A stretch of DNA of 64,000 nt. It comes from Crocinitomicaceae bacterium (lineage in GTDB: Bacteria; Bacteroidota; Bacteroidia; Flavobacteriales_D; Crocinitomicaceae). Shown here in pieces: positions 27,377 to 35,630 of the stretch (its first letter is position 1; every line of letters begins with the position of its first letter). The notes under the pieces were generated by a model. That model was given only the letters and a program-made list of their open reading frames with translations, had not been told where the DNA came from and made no database searches. The translations under genes and the position numbers were made by a program. The stretch covers positions 1 through 64,000 of the forward strand of contig JAGNZC010000003.1 in the NCBI GenBank assembly GCA_017984635.1. The letters run 5' to 3'.

Positions 27377-29005
27377 ATGCGTAAAATTAGAGTAAATGTT
27401 GTCGTTGCTGTTGTTACAATTGCCCTTTTAGCATTGTTAATTATCCAAGTGATTCAAACGTTACAACTGTATGATCGAAAATCTACACAGTTTGAAAATA
27501 ATCTTTCGACCTCTTTAGAACGAATTGCCATACGCCATGAGAAAGCGGAAGATATGCGCAAATACTTGCATATTGTTAACCATGATTTTAGTGGTCAATA
27601 TAAAAATATTTTGAAAGAGGAATTCAAACACTTATTAGCTGCAAAAGAATCCATTTCCATTCAAGATACAGCCATTTTTGAAAATGGAAATTATGAAAAT
27701 TACTTGGTTATCAAAGGGAAAGCATTTGATACATTGACTGGTTTAACAACTGAACAACGTGTTTTAGCAAGAGATGCTCGACAATTAAAAGATTTATTAG
27801 ACAAAAAGAAACAATCCATACCGCACAATGATTCGGTGAAATTAGCAATACAATTAGATCAACGAGTGATTCAGCAAGTGTTTCGAAAAGCAAAATTTGT
27901 GAATGATATGATGGTGGAGACGTTTAGAAACAATGTTTACCAAGACCCCACCAAACGAATTGATATCTTGTTTTTGGATTCAGTGATTCAAACTGAAATT
28001 AAGAATGATGATTTACCACACACATACCAATTTATGGTAACTGATGAATACGGCACACCATTGAAATTTAAACAAATAACATCGAATTATAATGCACAAT
28101 TAGACACGGTATTAACCGGCAAAACTGTTTTGTTTCCAAGTAATATTTTAGATGAAAATTGTTATTTACAAATTTATTTCCCTAAAAAAGGTGTTTTTCT
28201 TTTTCAAGAAATGTGGGGACCTTTTGTTATTAGTTTGACTTTAATGATTTTGATTGTTGTTGCATTAATGTTCATGTTTAAAACCATTTTGGCACAAGAA
28301 AAACTATCTGAGATCAAAAATGATTTCATTTCCAATATGACGCATGAATTTAAAACGCCCATCTCTACAATATCTTTAGCTTGTGAAGCGTTAAATGATA
28401 AGGATATGATGCCAGCTGAAACAACAGCTATTAAGCCCTTTGTTAAAATGATTCAAGATGAGAATCAACGATTGAGTTTGTTGGTTGAACGAATTCTTCA
28501 AAGCGCGGTTCTGGATAGAGGGGATTTAAAATTAAAAGAAGAAGTTGTTGTTTTAAATGGGTTGCTTCAAGAAGTTACAGCGAATGCTCAATTTAGAATT
28601 CAAAATATTGGAGGTGAAATTAGACTTCATCTTCCTAAAGAATTATTAAAATTAAACACGGATAAAATGCATTTAACCAATGTAATCACCAATTTAGTGG
28701 ATAATGGCATTAAATACAGTAAAGATATTCCTGTAATAGATATTTTATTGAAACAAGAAGGTACAAGATTAATTGTAACGGTAACGGATCAAGGAATCGG
28801 AATCAAGAAAGAGCATCTATCGAAAATATTTGATAAATTGTACCGAGTGCCAACAGGTAATTTACATAATGTGAAAGGATTTGGTTTGGGATTAAGTTAT
28901 GTGAAAGCTATTGCAGAAATTAACGGTTGGAATGTTACAGTTCGCAGTAAATTTGGTGAAGGATCAGAGTTTACATTAACCATGAATGACACAATTAAAA
29001 ATTAA
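27377..29005 (+). CDS. sensor histidine kinase
   Basis: Two membrane helices (about 8-27 and 283-303) bracket a periplasmic sensor domain of about 255 residues with no family recognised. The kinase core has the phospho-acceptor His in SNMTHEFKTPIS (about residue 323), N box NLVDNGIKYS, G1 DQGIGIKKE, F box and G2 GFGLGLSYVK. A -7-like box (TACTTTCG, 27353-27360) precedes it with one mismatch. The response regulator follows after 12 bases and is its partner. It shares long identical stretches with the kinase at 52977-54317. Confidence 0.95.
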   Translation: MRKIRVNVVVAVVTIALLALLIIQVIQTLQLYDRKSTQFENNLSTSLERIAIRHEKAEDMRKYLHIVNHDFSGQYKNILKEEFKHLLAAKESISIQDTAIFENGNYENYLVIKGKAFDTLTGLTTEQRVLARDARQLKDLLDKKKQSIPHNDSVKLAIQLDQRVIQQVFRKAKFVNDMMVETFRNNVYQDPTKRIDILFLDSVIQTEIKNDDLPHTYQFMVTDEYGTPLKFKQITSNYNAQLDTVLTGKTVLFPSNILDENCYLQIYFPKKGVFLFQEMWGPFVISLTLMILIVVALMFMFKTILAQEKLSEIKNDFISNMTHEFKTPISTISLACEALNDKDMMPAETTAIKPFVKMIQDENQRLSLLVERILQSAVLDRGDLKLKEEVVVLNGLLQEVTANAQFRIQNIGGEIRLHLPKELLKLNTDKMHLTNVITNLVDNGIKYSKDIPVIDILLKQEGTRLIVTVTDQGIGIKKEHLSKIFDKLYRVPTGNLHNVKGFGLGLSYVKAIAEINGWNVTVRSKFGEGSEFTLTMNDTIKN

Positions 29006-29017
29006 AAGACAAGCGAT

Positions 29018-29707
29018 ATGAATAAGAAAATTTCACTTTTATTAGCAGAAGATGACGAGAATTTAGGTCAATTGCTGTTTACGTTTTTAAAATCAAAAGG
29101 GTTTGATGTAGAGTTGGCACGTAATGGTAAAATTGCGTTTGAAAAATTCACTTCATCATCGTTTGATTTTTGCATTTTTGATGTAATGATGCCTGTAATG
29201 GATGGTTTTACATTAGCAAAAGAAATTCGAGAAATTGACCGGAAAGTTCCCATCTTATTTTTAACTGCTAAAGCAATGAAAGAAGATAAGTTAGAAGGTT
29301 TTGCCCTTGGCGCTGATGATTACTTATCGAAGCCTTTTTCTATGGAAGAATTATTGGCAAGAATAACTGCAATTTTGAGAAGGGTAGAAGTGAAGTCTGC
29401 TGAAGAAGCTGCTCATGTAAAAGTAGGGAAAATTGATTACGAGCCAGAATTGCGTTTGTTACACCTTCATGATGGCGTAAAAAAGTTAACAACCAAGGAA
29501 AATCAATTGTTGCAATTGTTGGTTAAAAATGAAAATGAAATATTGGACCGCCAAGCAACATTACGAGCTATTTGGGGAGACGACAATTATTTCAATGGTA
29601 GAAGTATGGATGTTTACATTGCGAAATTGCGCAAGTTGTTAAAAGAAGATCCTGCCATTGAAATTATGAATGTGCATGGTAAAGGATTTAAATTTATTGT
29701 GAAATAA
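29018..29707 (+). CDS. OmpR/PhoB-type response regulator
   Basis: 229 aa: receiver domain with acidic pair EDD (11-13), phospho-acceptor Asp55 in IFDVMMPVMDG, switch Thr83 in FLTAKA and Lys105 in YLSKPF, followed by a winged-helix DNA-binding domain (LTTKENQLLQLLVKN, RSMDVYIAKLRKLLK). It is co-transcribed with the preceding kinase. Targets are not deducible. Confidence 0.96.
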   Translation: MNKKISLLLAEDDENLGQLLFTFLKSKGFDVELARNGKIAFEKFTSSSFDFCIFDVMMPVMDGFTLAKEIREIDRKVPILFLTAKAMKEDKLEGFALGADDYLSKPFSMEELLARITAILRRVEVKSAEEAAHVKVGKIDYEPELRLLHLHDGVKKLTTKENQLLQLLVKNENEILDRQATLRAIWGDDNYFNGRSMDVYIAKLRKLLKEDPAIEIMNVHGKGFKFIVK

Positions 29708-29719
29708 AAGCTGGTAGTT

Positions 29720-30301
29720 TTAACCGTGGATAGATTCTTCTTTTCCATAATTTTGAATTACTTGTGCTTCAAATTCAATCCATTCTTTCCAGCGTTTGTT
29801 GACATCTAAGTTGCCACAAAATTTTCGGGCAAATCCTAAAAATGTGGTATAATGTCCTGCTTCACTAATCATTAATTCTCGATAAAAATCTGCTAATTCT
29901 GGATCGTTGACATTATCAGAAAGCACTTTGAAACGCTCGCAACTGCGTGCTTCAATCATGGCGGAAAACAACAAGCGGTCCATTAATCGTTGTTGATGCG
30001 TTCCTCCTTGAAACATAAATTTATACAATTCATTGACGTAAGAATCTTTGCGTTCACGTCCCAACACAAACCCTCTTTTTTTAATGATTTCATGCACCAT
30101 TTCAAAATGAGCTAATTCTTCTTTTGCTAAGGATAAAAGTTCCGTCACCAATTCTTCATGTTCCGAATTTTGGGCAATGATGCTAATGGCATTCGATGCA
30201 GCTTTTTGTTCGCACCAAGCATGATCGGTTAATACTTCTTCGATGTTTGTTTCGCAGATGTTCGCCCAACGTGGGTCTGTTGCCAATTTTAATCCAAGCA
30301 T
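29720..30301 (-). CDS. miaE: tRNA-(2-methylthio-N6-isopentenyl-A37) hydroxylase
   Basis: Non-heme di-iron monooxygenase that hydroxylates ms2i6A37 in tRNA. Two ExxH iron motifs are visible, EELAHFE and SEAGHYTTF, on a four-helix ferritin-like chain. The N-terminus MLGLKLATDPRW is the family's standard start; a longer reading from a TTG at 30319 is rejected because a promoter box covers that codon. 193 aa, normal. It is convergent with the response regulator gene and divergent from mtnD. Confidence 0.95.
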   Translation of the reverse strand: MLGLKLATDPRWANICETNIEEVLTDHAWCEQKAASNAISIIAQNSEHEELVTELLSLAKEELAHFEMVHEIIKKRGFVLGRERKDSYVNELYKFMFQGGTHQQRLMDRLLFSAMIEARSCERFKVLSDNVNDPELADFYRELMISEAGHYTTFLGFARKFCGNLDVNKRWKEWIEFEAQVIQNYGKEESIHG

Positions 30302-30312
30302 GTGTTTTATTT

Positions 30313-30344
30313 TTTGCAAAGATAGTGAATAAGCCTTAAATTTG
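30313..30344 (+). promoter_or_regulatory. promoter of the mtnDCA operon
   Basis: TTTG at 30313-30316, 20 bases, then TAAATTTG at 30337-30344: a complete Bacteroidota housekeeping promoter. The mtnD ATG lies 23 bases downstream. It interleaves with the divergent miaE promoter, so the two may compete for RNA polymerase. Confidence 0.8.
30317..30324 (-). promoter_or_regulatory. -7 promoter box for miaE
   Basis: On the minus strand this reads TATCTTTG, an exact TAnnTTTG box 15 bases before the miaE ATG. It directly abuts the -33 TTTG of the opposite mtnD promoter. Confidence 0.6.
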
Positions 30345-30367
30345 CAGTAAGAAATAATTGAACTAAA

Positions 30368-30892
30368 ATGGCGGTATTAACAATTCCAGATGAGGGGATA
30401 ACACTTACAAATCCAACAGAAATAAAACAGTTTTTGAAAGGCCAAGGTGTGTTCTTTGACCAATGGTCGTGTTCTGTTATGTTTTCGGATTTTGCATCTT
30501 CTGAGGAAATCTTAGCGGCTTATGACACACAATTAAAGCCATTTATGGAAGCGGGTGGTTACCAAACAGCAGATGTGATATTGATCAATCAGTTAACAGA
30601 AAATTACGATGCAATCAGAGCTAAATTTTTAGCTGAGCACACCCATTCTGAAGATGAAATTCGATTTTTTGTTGACGGGAAAGGTTTGTTTTGGTTCAAT
30701 TTAGACAAGTATCCAGTTTTTAATTTATTGTGTGAACAAGGAGATTTAATTTCTGTACCAGCTGGAACAAAACATTGGTTTGATGCAGGAGAAACGAATC
30801 CATTTGTAAAAGCAATTCGAATTTTTATTGATATGCAAGGTTGGATACCAGAATATACAGGTTCTTCAATTGAACAAAAATACAGTAAATAA
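30368..30892 (+). CDS. mtnD: acireductone dioxygenase
   Basis: Cupin metalloenzyme of methionine salvage, turning acireductone into 2-keto-4-methylthiobutyrate (Fe form). The metal ligands are His91, His93, Glu97 (HTHSEDE) and His136 (PAGTKHWFD). 174 aa is the normal size. First gene of mtnD-mtnC-mtnA, 3 bases before mtnC. Confidence 0.96.
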   Translation: MAVLTIPDEGITLTNPTEIKQFLKGQGVFFDQWSCSVMFSDFASSEEILAAYDTQLKPFMEAGGYQTADVILINQLTENYDAIRAKFLAEHTHSEDEIRFFVDGKGLFWFNLDKYPVFNLLCEQGDLISVPAGTKHWFDAGETNPFVKAIRIFIDMQGWIPEYTGSSIEQKYSK

Positions 30893-30895
30893 AAC

Positions 30896-31579
30896 ATGGC
30901 AACGCATTATATTTTGACCGATATTGAAGGAACAACGTCTTCAGTTCAATTTGTTTACACAGTCTTGTTCCCTTATTTTAGAGAGCATTGTCATGAAATT
31001 AAAGAAATGACAGCCAATCCTGAGATTCAACAAGCTATCAAAAAAACGGTAGAACTTTCTGCTAATTTAGAAAATAAAAAAATAACCTCCGTAGATGCTG
31101 TAATTGAAACATTGATTCGTTGGAGCATTGAAGACCGTAAGGTAACTCCATTGAAAACGATCCAAGGAATCTTATGGAAAAAAGGTTACGAATCGGGTGA
31201 AATCAAAGGTCATGTGTATGCAGATGTAGCTCCAGCACTTGAAAAATGGGGGAATGATGGTTTAAAAATGGGCGTTTTTTCTTCAGGTTCAATTGCAGCG
31301 CAAAAATTATTGTTTCAACATTCTGAAGCAGGTGATTTAACACCTTATTTCTCCAATTATTTTGATACAACAACAGGTGGAAAAAGAGAAGTAGAAACAT
31401 ATAAATCAATTGCTATTACATTAAATCAACTTCCTGCTGATATCCTCTTTTTATCAGATATTATTGAGGAGTTGGAAGCTGCTAATGAAGCAGGTTTTCA
31501 AACGATTCAGTTAATACGAGAAACGACTATTCCAGCTTGGAAAAATACAATTCATAATTTTGAAGAAATAACCTATTAA
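30896..31579 (+). CDS. mtnC: enolase-phosphatase E1
   Basis: HAD-family bifunctional enzyme of methionine salvage that enolises and dephosphorylates 2,3-diketo-5-methylthiopentyl-1-phosphate. Nucleophile Asp9 is in LTDIEGTTSS; the Ser of motif II is in VFSSGS and the motif III Lys and acidic motif IV are in KREVETYKS and FLSDIIEE. 227 aa is normal. Middle gene of the salvage operon. Confidence 0.96.
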   Translation: MATHYILTDIEGTTSSVQFVYTVLFPYFREHCHEIKEMTANPEIQQAIKKTVELSANLENKKITSVDAVIETLIRWSIEDRKVTPLKTIQGILWKKGYESGEIKGHVYADVAPALEKWGNDGLKMGVFSSGSIAAQKLLFQHSEAGDLTPYFSNYFDTTTGGKREVETYKSIAITLNQLPADILFLSDIIEELEAANEAGFQTIQLIRETTIPAWKNTIHNFEEITY

Positions 31580-31589
31580 ATAGAGAACT

Positions 31590-32687
31590 ATGAGCACAAC
31601 TTTTCGCACTATTTGGACAACTGAAGATCGTTACGTTGAAGTTATTGACCAACGTCAATTGCCGCATGAATTTGTAACGGTTCGATTAGAAACTTACGAA
31701 GATGCAGAAGAAGCAATCAAAGAAATGATTGTTCGTGGCGCGCCATTAATTGGAGCTACAGCGGCATACGGTATTTATTTAGCGGTTCGAGAAATGGTCG
31801 AAGAGCAACTAAATGGTTCTTTCTTAGATCAAGCATTTACTGATTTAAGAGCATCACGTCCTACAGCTGTAAATTTGTTTTGGGCCTTAGATAAAATGCG
31901 CGATGCTTTAGATAATAGTTCAGGAGATTTCATTGAAACAGCTTGGAACGCTGCTGCTGCAATAGTAGAAGAAGATGTTGAAACGTGTCGCATGATTGGT
32001 GTGCATGGTTTGTCATTGATAGAAGAAATTGCGCAACGAAAAAAAGGAGACGTAGTGAATATTTTAACGCACTGCAACGCCGGAATGTTGGGTTGTGTTG
32101 AATGGGGAACAGTTACTTCCCCAATTTATCAAGCGCAAAAAAAGGGAATAAAAGTTCATGTTTGGGTCGATGAAACACGCCCTCGTAACCAAGGTTCTAA
32201 TTTAACGGCGTATGAATTGACTCGTCACAATGTTCCTCACACATTAATTGTTGACAATGCAGGTGGACATTTAATGCAACATAGCATGGTGGATATGGTG
32301 ATTGTTGGAACAGATCGTACGACACGTCAAGGAGATGTTGCTAATAAAATCGGAACGTATTTAAAAGCGTTAGCTGCAAACGATAATAACATTCCTTTTT
32401 ATGTTGCATTGCCATCTACAACATTGGATATGTCAATTAATAACGGTTTAACAGAAATCCCGATTGAAGAGCGTAATCAAGATGAGGTACGTTATATGAT
32501 TGGAAAAGGCAAAAATGGTAAAATTCAACCCGTTTTAATTTGCCCAGAAACAACTCCAGCTAGTAATTATGGATTTGATGTTACGCCCGCAAGATTAGTA
32601 ACCAAAATCATTACAGAACGCGGTATTTGTGAAGCATCTGAAAATGGATTGTTAAGTTTGTTTCCAGAATTTAAAAAAAAACATTAA
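31590..32687 (+). CDS. mtnA: S-methyl-5-thioribose-1-phosphate isomerase
   Basis: eIF2B-like sugar isomerase that opens methylthioribose-1-phosphate to the ribulose form. Catalytic Cys in THCNAGML and Asp in GTDRTTRQGD, plus VRGAPLIGATAAYG and DETRPRNQGSNLTA, are all intact. 365 aa. It ends in EFKKKH; the last 30 codons are found again, decayed, about 800 bases downstream. mtnB (dehydratase) and mtnK or mtnP are not in the window, so the pathway must be completed elsewhere. Confidence 0.96.
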   Translation: MSTTFRTIWTTEDRYVEVIDQRQLPHEFVTVRLETYEDAEEAIKEMIVRGAPLIGATAAYGIYLAVREMVEEQLNGSFLDQAFTDLRASRPTAVNLFWALDKMRDALDNSSGDFIETAWNAAAAIVEEDVETCRMIGVHGLSLIEEIAQRKKGDVVNILTHCNAGMLGCVEWGTVTSPIYQAQKKGIKVHVWVDETRPRNQGSNLTAYELTRHNVPHTLIVDNAGGHLMQHSMVDMVIVGTDRTTRQGDVANKIGTYLKALAANDNNIPFYVALPSTTLDMSINNGLTEIPIEERNQDEVRYMIGKGKNGKIQPVLICPETTPASNYGFDVTPARLVTKIITERGICEASENGLLSLFPEFKKKH

Positions 32688-32710
32688 ATTTAAATTAAAA
32701 TCACTCAGTT

Positions 32711-33394
32711 ATGAAAATATCATTTCTATTAATATTAACTTTTGTCTGTTCCATAGGAATATGTCAAGAAAGGACTAATAAATCTATACCGAAGATTAAT
32801 CAATTTACTAATTCAAAATTAGAAAATGCAATAGGATGGTCTCTTAATCCAGAAGATCAATGGATACAAAGACCGAATAAAATTCCATTTCCTGTTGAAA
32901 GTCAATATAAATTTGAAATTGATTTTGGTGAAAAAAGTGTTGGTATTGACAATTTTAATTTTTTTGAATTTAGAGACATTTTAATAAATGACACCATATA
33001 TTCCATTTTAATTAAAAAATTTACAGATGGTTATTATAAATATGAATTAATTAAACAAGATTGGTTAAATCAAACGAAACTAAATTATTATATTTTTGAA
33101 AAAAATGAACTACTTAAATTTTCAAACATTAAAAATAATGAAGTGAATTCTATAAAATTAAAAATGAAGTATTTTGGCACAATAACATCCGAAGAAATTA
33201 ATAATATTGAACTACAAATATTAAATTTAGAACCTAATTTATTTAAAAATTCATATCTAACTTTTTTAATAGCCCCATACAAAGAGAAAGGAATTGTTCA
33301 ATTTTTTATTTCTAAAAGAAATATTCCAATTGAATTAAACAAGAGTTATTATGAAACAGATTGGATTACTTTTAACAATTTTATAAAACTTTAA
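32711..33394 (+). CDS. small secreted protein, unknown, AT-rich
   Basis: 227 aa with signal peptide (SIGICQ). I recognise no family. The mature protein is rich in Lys, Asn, Ile and Phe and the gene is visibly more AT-rich than its neighbours (long runs of A and T, codons AAA, AAT, ATT, TTA dominate). It lies 23 bases after mtnA and is followed within 15 bases by a decayed second copy of the mtnA 3' end, which suggests that it was inserted at the end of mtnA. Sequence is intact. Confidence 0.7.
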   Translation: MKISFLLILTFVCSIGICQERTNKSIPKINQFTNSKLENAIGWSLNPEDQWIQRPNKIPFPVESQYKFEIDFGEKSVGIDNFNFFEFRDILINDTIYSILIKKFTDGYYKYELIKQDWLNQTKLNYYIFEKNELLKFSNIKNNEVNSIKLKMKYFGTITSEEINNIELQILNLEPNLFKNSYLTFLIAPYKEKGIVQFFISKRNIPIELNKSYYETDWITFNNFIKL

Positions 33395-33407
33395 GATAAA
33401 ATAAATT

Positions 33408-33492
33408 TTAGTAACTAAAATCATCACAACGTAGTATTTGTGCTGCTTCTGAAAGCGGATTGTTAAGTTTGTTTCCTGAATACTCAAAATAA
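33408..33492 (+). pseudogene. decayed second copy of the mtnA 3' end
   Basis: About 85 bases align with mtnA 32595-32687 at roughly 80% identity, including an identical 19-base block GGATTGTTAAGTTTGTTTC. A 2-base deletion after ATCACA breaks the frame and gives a TAG; after the shift the second part still reads SICAASESGLLSLFPEYSK and then stop, next to GICEASENGLLSLFPEFKKKH in mtnA. It cannot be expressed as MtnA. Confidence 0.88.
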
Positions 33493-33570
33493 TTTTACCT
33501 ACGTAGTCCTAAGTACTTTTACGTATTTTTCAAAATAAAATAAATTTTTAGTAGGTTTTTAATTATTTTT

Positions 33571-33601
33571 TTTGCAAATAAATATATTTAAAGTAAATTT
33601 G
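33571..33601 (+). promoter_or_regulatory. promoter for the HEEGH outer-membrane protein gene
   Basis: TTTG at 33571-33574, 19 bases, TAAATTTG at 33594-33601. Both boxes and the spacing fit the Bacteroidota consensus. The ATG follows 28 bases later. Confidence 0.8.
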
Positions 33602-33629
33602 TGCCATTATTAATTTAAACCACTCTCTT

Positions 33630-35069
33630 ATGAATCAGACAAAAACCATTTTAGCAAGTTTATTGTTTTTCACTTCTTTTAATTTTTTCGCACAAGAAGT
33701 TACTAAAACAAAAATCCCATTAATTTTGGATTATTCATTCATGGATTTACCTTTTCAGAATTATTCAGCACACATTACTGAAGGAATGATATCCACTCAA
33801 AATCAAGCAAGTAAAGGAACATTATCCAACGCTTTTTCCATTCAAAGTATGGAACAAAGTTTTCAAATCTCAAATGCTATTGCACAATCAATGCATTGGG
33901 GAATCGCTCAAATTCCACTATTTAGAAAAAAACCAGTTCTTCAAAAAGTAACGCAAGCATTAATCACGATTCCTTCTCAATTAATTTTCAGCAACATTTA
34001 TGGGAGCACATGGCGCCATGAAGAAGGTCACAGAGCAATACTTGCTAATTCATATGTGTATAGCTATAATCCTTTGGGGAAATTTGACAAAAAGCCTACG
34101 AGCGAGTCAAAAAATTCCTATTCAGTTTCCTATATATTAGACACGAATCTTGTAATGATGAAGGAAAATGACAATGCTAATTTTGTTAGAATGTCTACAG
34201 TTGGTGTTGAAACTGCAATTTCTTCTTTAAACAAAATGCAGCGTAACACCTTTTTTTATGGACAAAAAACAATCAATAGTTTTTATTATTTATTAGATGC
34301 ATTTGGTGTGTCTGATTATATGAAAACCTGTGGAAATAAAGAAAAATCTACTAAGTTTACACAAGAATTAATGGCCTTAGAAGGCTCAAATCAAAATTTA
34401 CGAGATTTCACTGGATTAGATTTTACAGCGTGGGCTTACGATTTATTTAATCCGACTGCAAAATATTCGGAAAGAGGGTTAAATCCTTATGGAAATGGAT
34501 ACGACCGTTATATCTATGGAGATAAATTGACAACCGAACAATATGATTGGTTGAAAAAACAGGCGAATTTATCTTATTTAAACTTCATTTCTCCAGCCAT
34601 GTTGTTTATAAATGAAATTAGACTTAAAAATGATGTTTCATTTAACTTCTCAGGTCGTTATTATCCAACGTCTTTTGGAAATCAAATTGGGATTGATTTC
34701 TTTTTTAAGAATCCTAAGTTTAATATTTTCGTTTCACCACATATTAATCAAAACTATGAACATAATTTCTTTGGGATTGAAGCGATGATTTTTGAAAAAC
34801 CTGTTAAAATGGCCCAACATCAATTTTTAACGACCGCTCGAATTGTAGCAGATTTACAGCCTAAAAACCAACTTTTCAAAACAAGTTCAGCTGATTTCAC
34901 AGGTTTAGCTGAGTTAAATGTTATTTGGAAAGCAACAAAACACTTATACCCCTACATTTCAGTTGAAGCGAAAACAAAAGGGTGGATTGCAGGAAATGCA
35001 TTTTTAGATGATCGATTTAGTATTAAAGCTGGATTATCTGTGCGCTTTAATTATTCAAAATTGAATTAG
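33630..35069 (+). CDS. secreted or outer-membrane protein with HEEGH motif, unknown
   Basis: 479 aa with signal peptide (NFFAQ). I do not recognise a family. Residues 130-134 read HEEGH inside WRHEEGHRAIL, a perfect HExxH zinc-protease-type motif, in a helical region after a short hydrophobic stretch. From about residue 330 the chain has alternating strands (NFSGRYYPTSFGNQIGIDFF, TKHLYPYISVEAKTKGW) ending in RFNYSKLN, as a small beta-barrel would. Whether it is a metallopeptidase is inference: a third ligand is not obvious. It has its own promoter and 22 bases separate it from the next gene. Confidence 0.75.
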   Translation: MNQTKTILASLLFFTSFNFFAQEVTKTKIPLILDYSFMDLPFQNYSAHITEGMISTQNQASKGTLSNAFSIQSMEQSFQISNAIAQSMHWGIAQIPLFRKKPVLQKVTQALITIPSQLIFSNIYGSTWRHEEGHRAILANSYVYSYNPLGKFDKKPTSESKNSYSVSYILDTNLVMMKENDNANFVRMSTVGVETAISSLNKMQRNTFFYGQKTINSFYYLLDAFGVSDYMKTCGNKEKSTKFTQELMALEGSNQNLRDFTGLDFTAWAYDLFNPTAKYSERGLNPYGNGYDRYIYGDKLTTEQYDWLKKQANLSYLNFISPAMLFINEIRLKNDVSFNFSGRYYPTSFGNQIGIDFFFKNPKFNIFVSPHINQNYEHNFFGIEAMIFEKPVKMAQHQFLTTARIVADLQPKNQLFKTSSADFTGLAELNVIWKATKHLYPYISVEAKTKGWIAGNAFLDDRFSIKAGLSVRFNYSKLN

Positions 35070-35091
35070 TATCTAACTAAAATTTTGCAGC

Positions 35092-35574
35092 ATGAACCTT
35101 CATAAATCACTTTTAATTCAAGTTCTTATAGGCTGTTTTTTTGCGCTCTATAGTTTTGAACAAAGTCAACCAATTTGTGATATTAATGGTAAATTGTTTA
35201 TTGGTGAAGCTGAACTTTTAAGTGCGTTTAATTCATTAACAAATGAAAATGCCTTGAAAATAGGTTTTACATTCGATCAAGATTTACATGCCCATTTCAT
35301 CTTATTCATTAAAGATAATTCTACTGTAACTGCCGTTGAATTAGAAAAAGTTGAAAATAGTTATGTTATTAATGCGATGAGTCACTTTATCTATCATTCT
35401 TGTGTAGGTGAACAGAATTGCAGTATACAATCTACTTGGTACACAACGGTTAAATGTTCCCGAAATCAATCTAGTTGTGATACGTGTAAATGTAACCATA
35501 CAGTCAATGAAACAATTGGGATAAATGAAGAACTTACTGGTAAAGATCTTGATGAGGCTTTGATAGCATTATAA
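35092..35574 (+). CDS. small cysteine-rich secreted protein, unknown
   Basis: 160 aa with a hydrophobic signal-like N-terminus (4-20). Mature Cys at 29, 104, 110, 122, 129, 132 and 134; the last four form Cx6CxxCxC beside His136, which could bind a metal or form disulfides. No family recognised. It is downstream of the HEEGH protein (22 bases), followed by a strong terminator, so the two are probably one operon. Confidence 0.7.
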   Translation: MNLHKSLLIQVLIGCFFALYSFEQSQPICDINGKLFIGEAELLSAFNSLTNENALKIGFTFDQDLHAHFILFIKDNSTVTAVELEKVENSYVINAMSHFIYHSCVGEQNCSIQSTWYTTVKCSRNQSSCDTCKCNHTVNETIGINEELTGKDLDEALIAL

Positions 35575-35580
35575 AATAAA

Positions 35581-35614
35581 AGGAAGTTGTCTAGTAAAGG
35601 CAACTTCCTTTTTT
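35581..35614. terminator. bidirectional intrinsic terminator
   Basis: AGGAAGTTG/CAACTTCCT stem of 9 bases with an 11-base loop, then T-run; the A-run before the stem makes it usable by the convergent YHYH gene on the other strand. Confidence 0.9.
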
Positions 35615-35630
35615 ATTTCTTGATTTTAAA

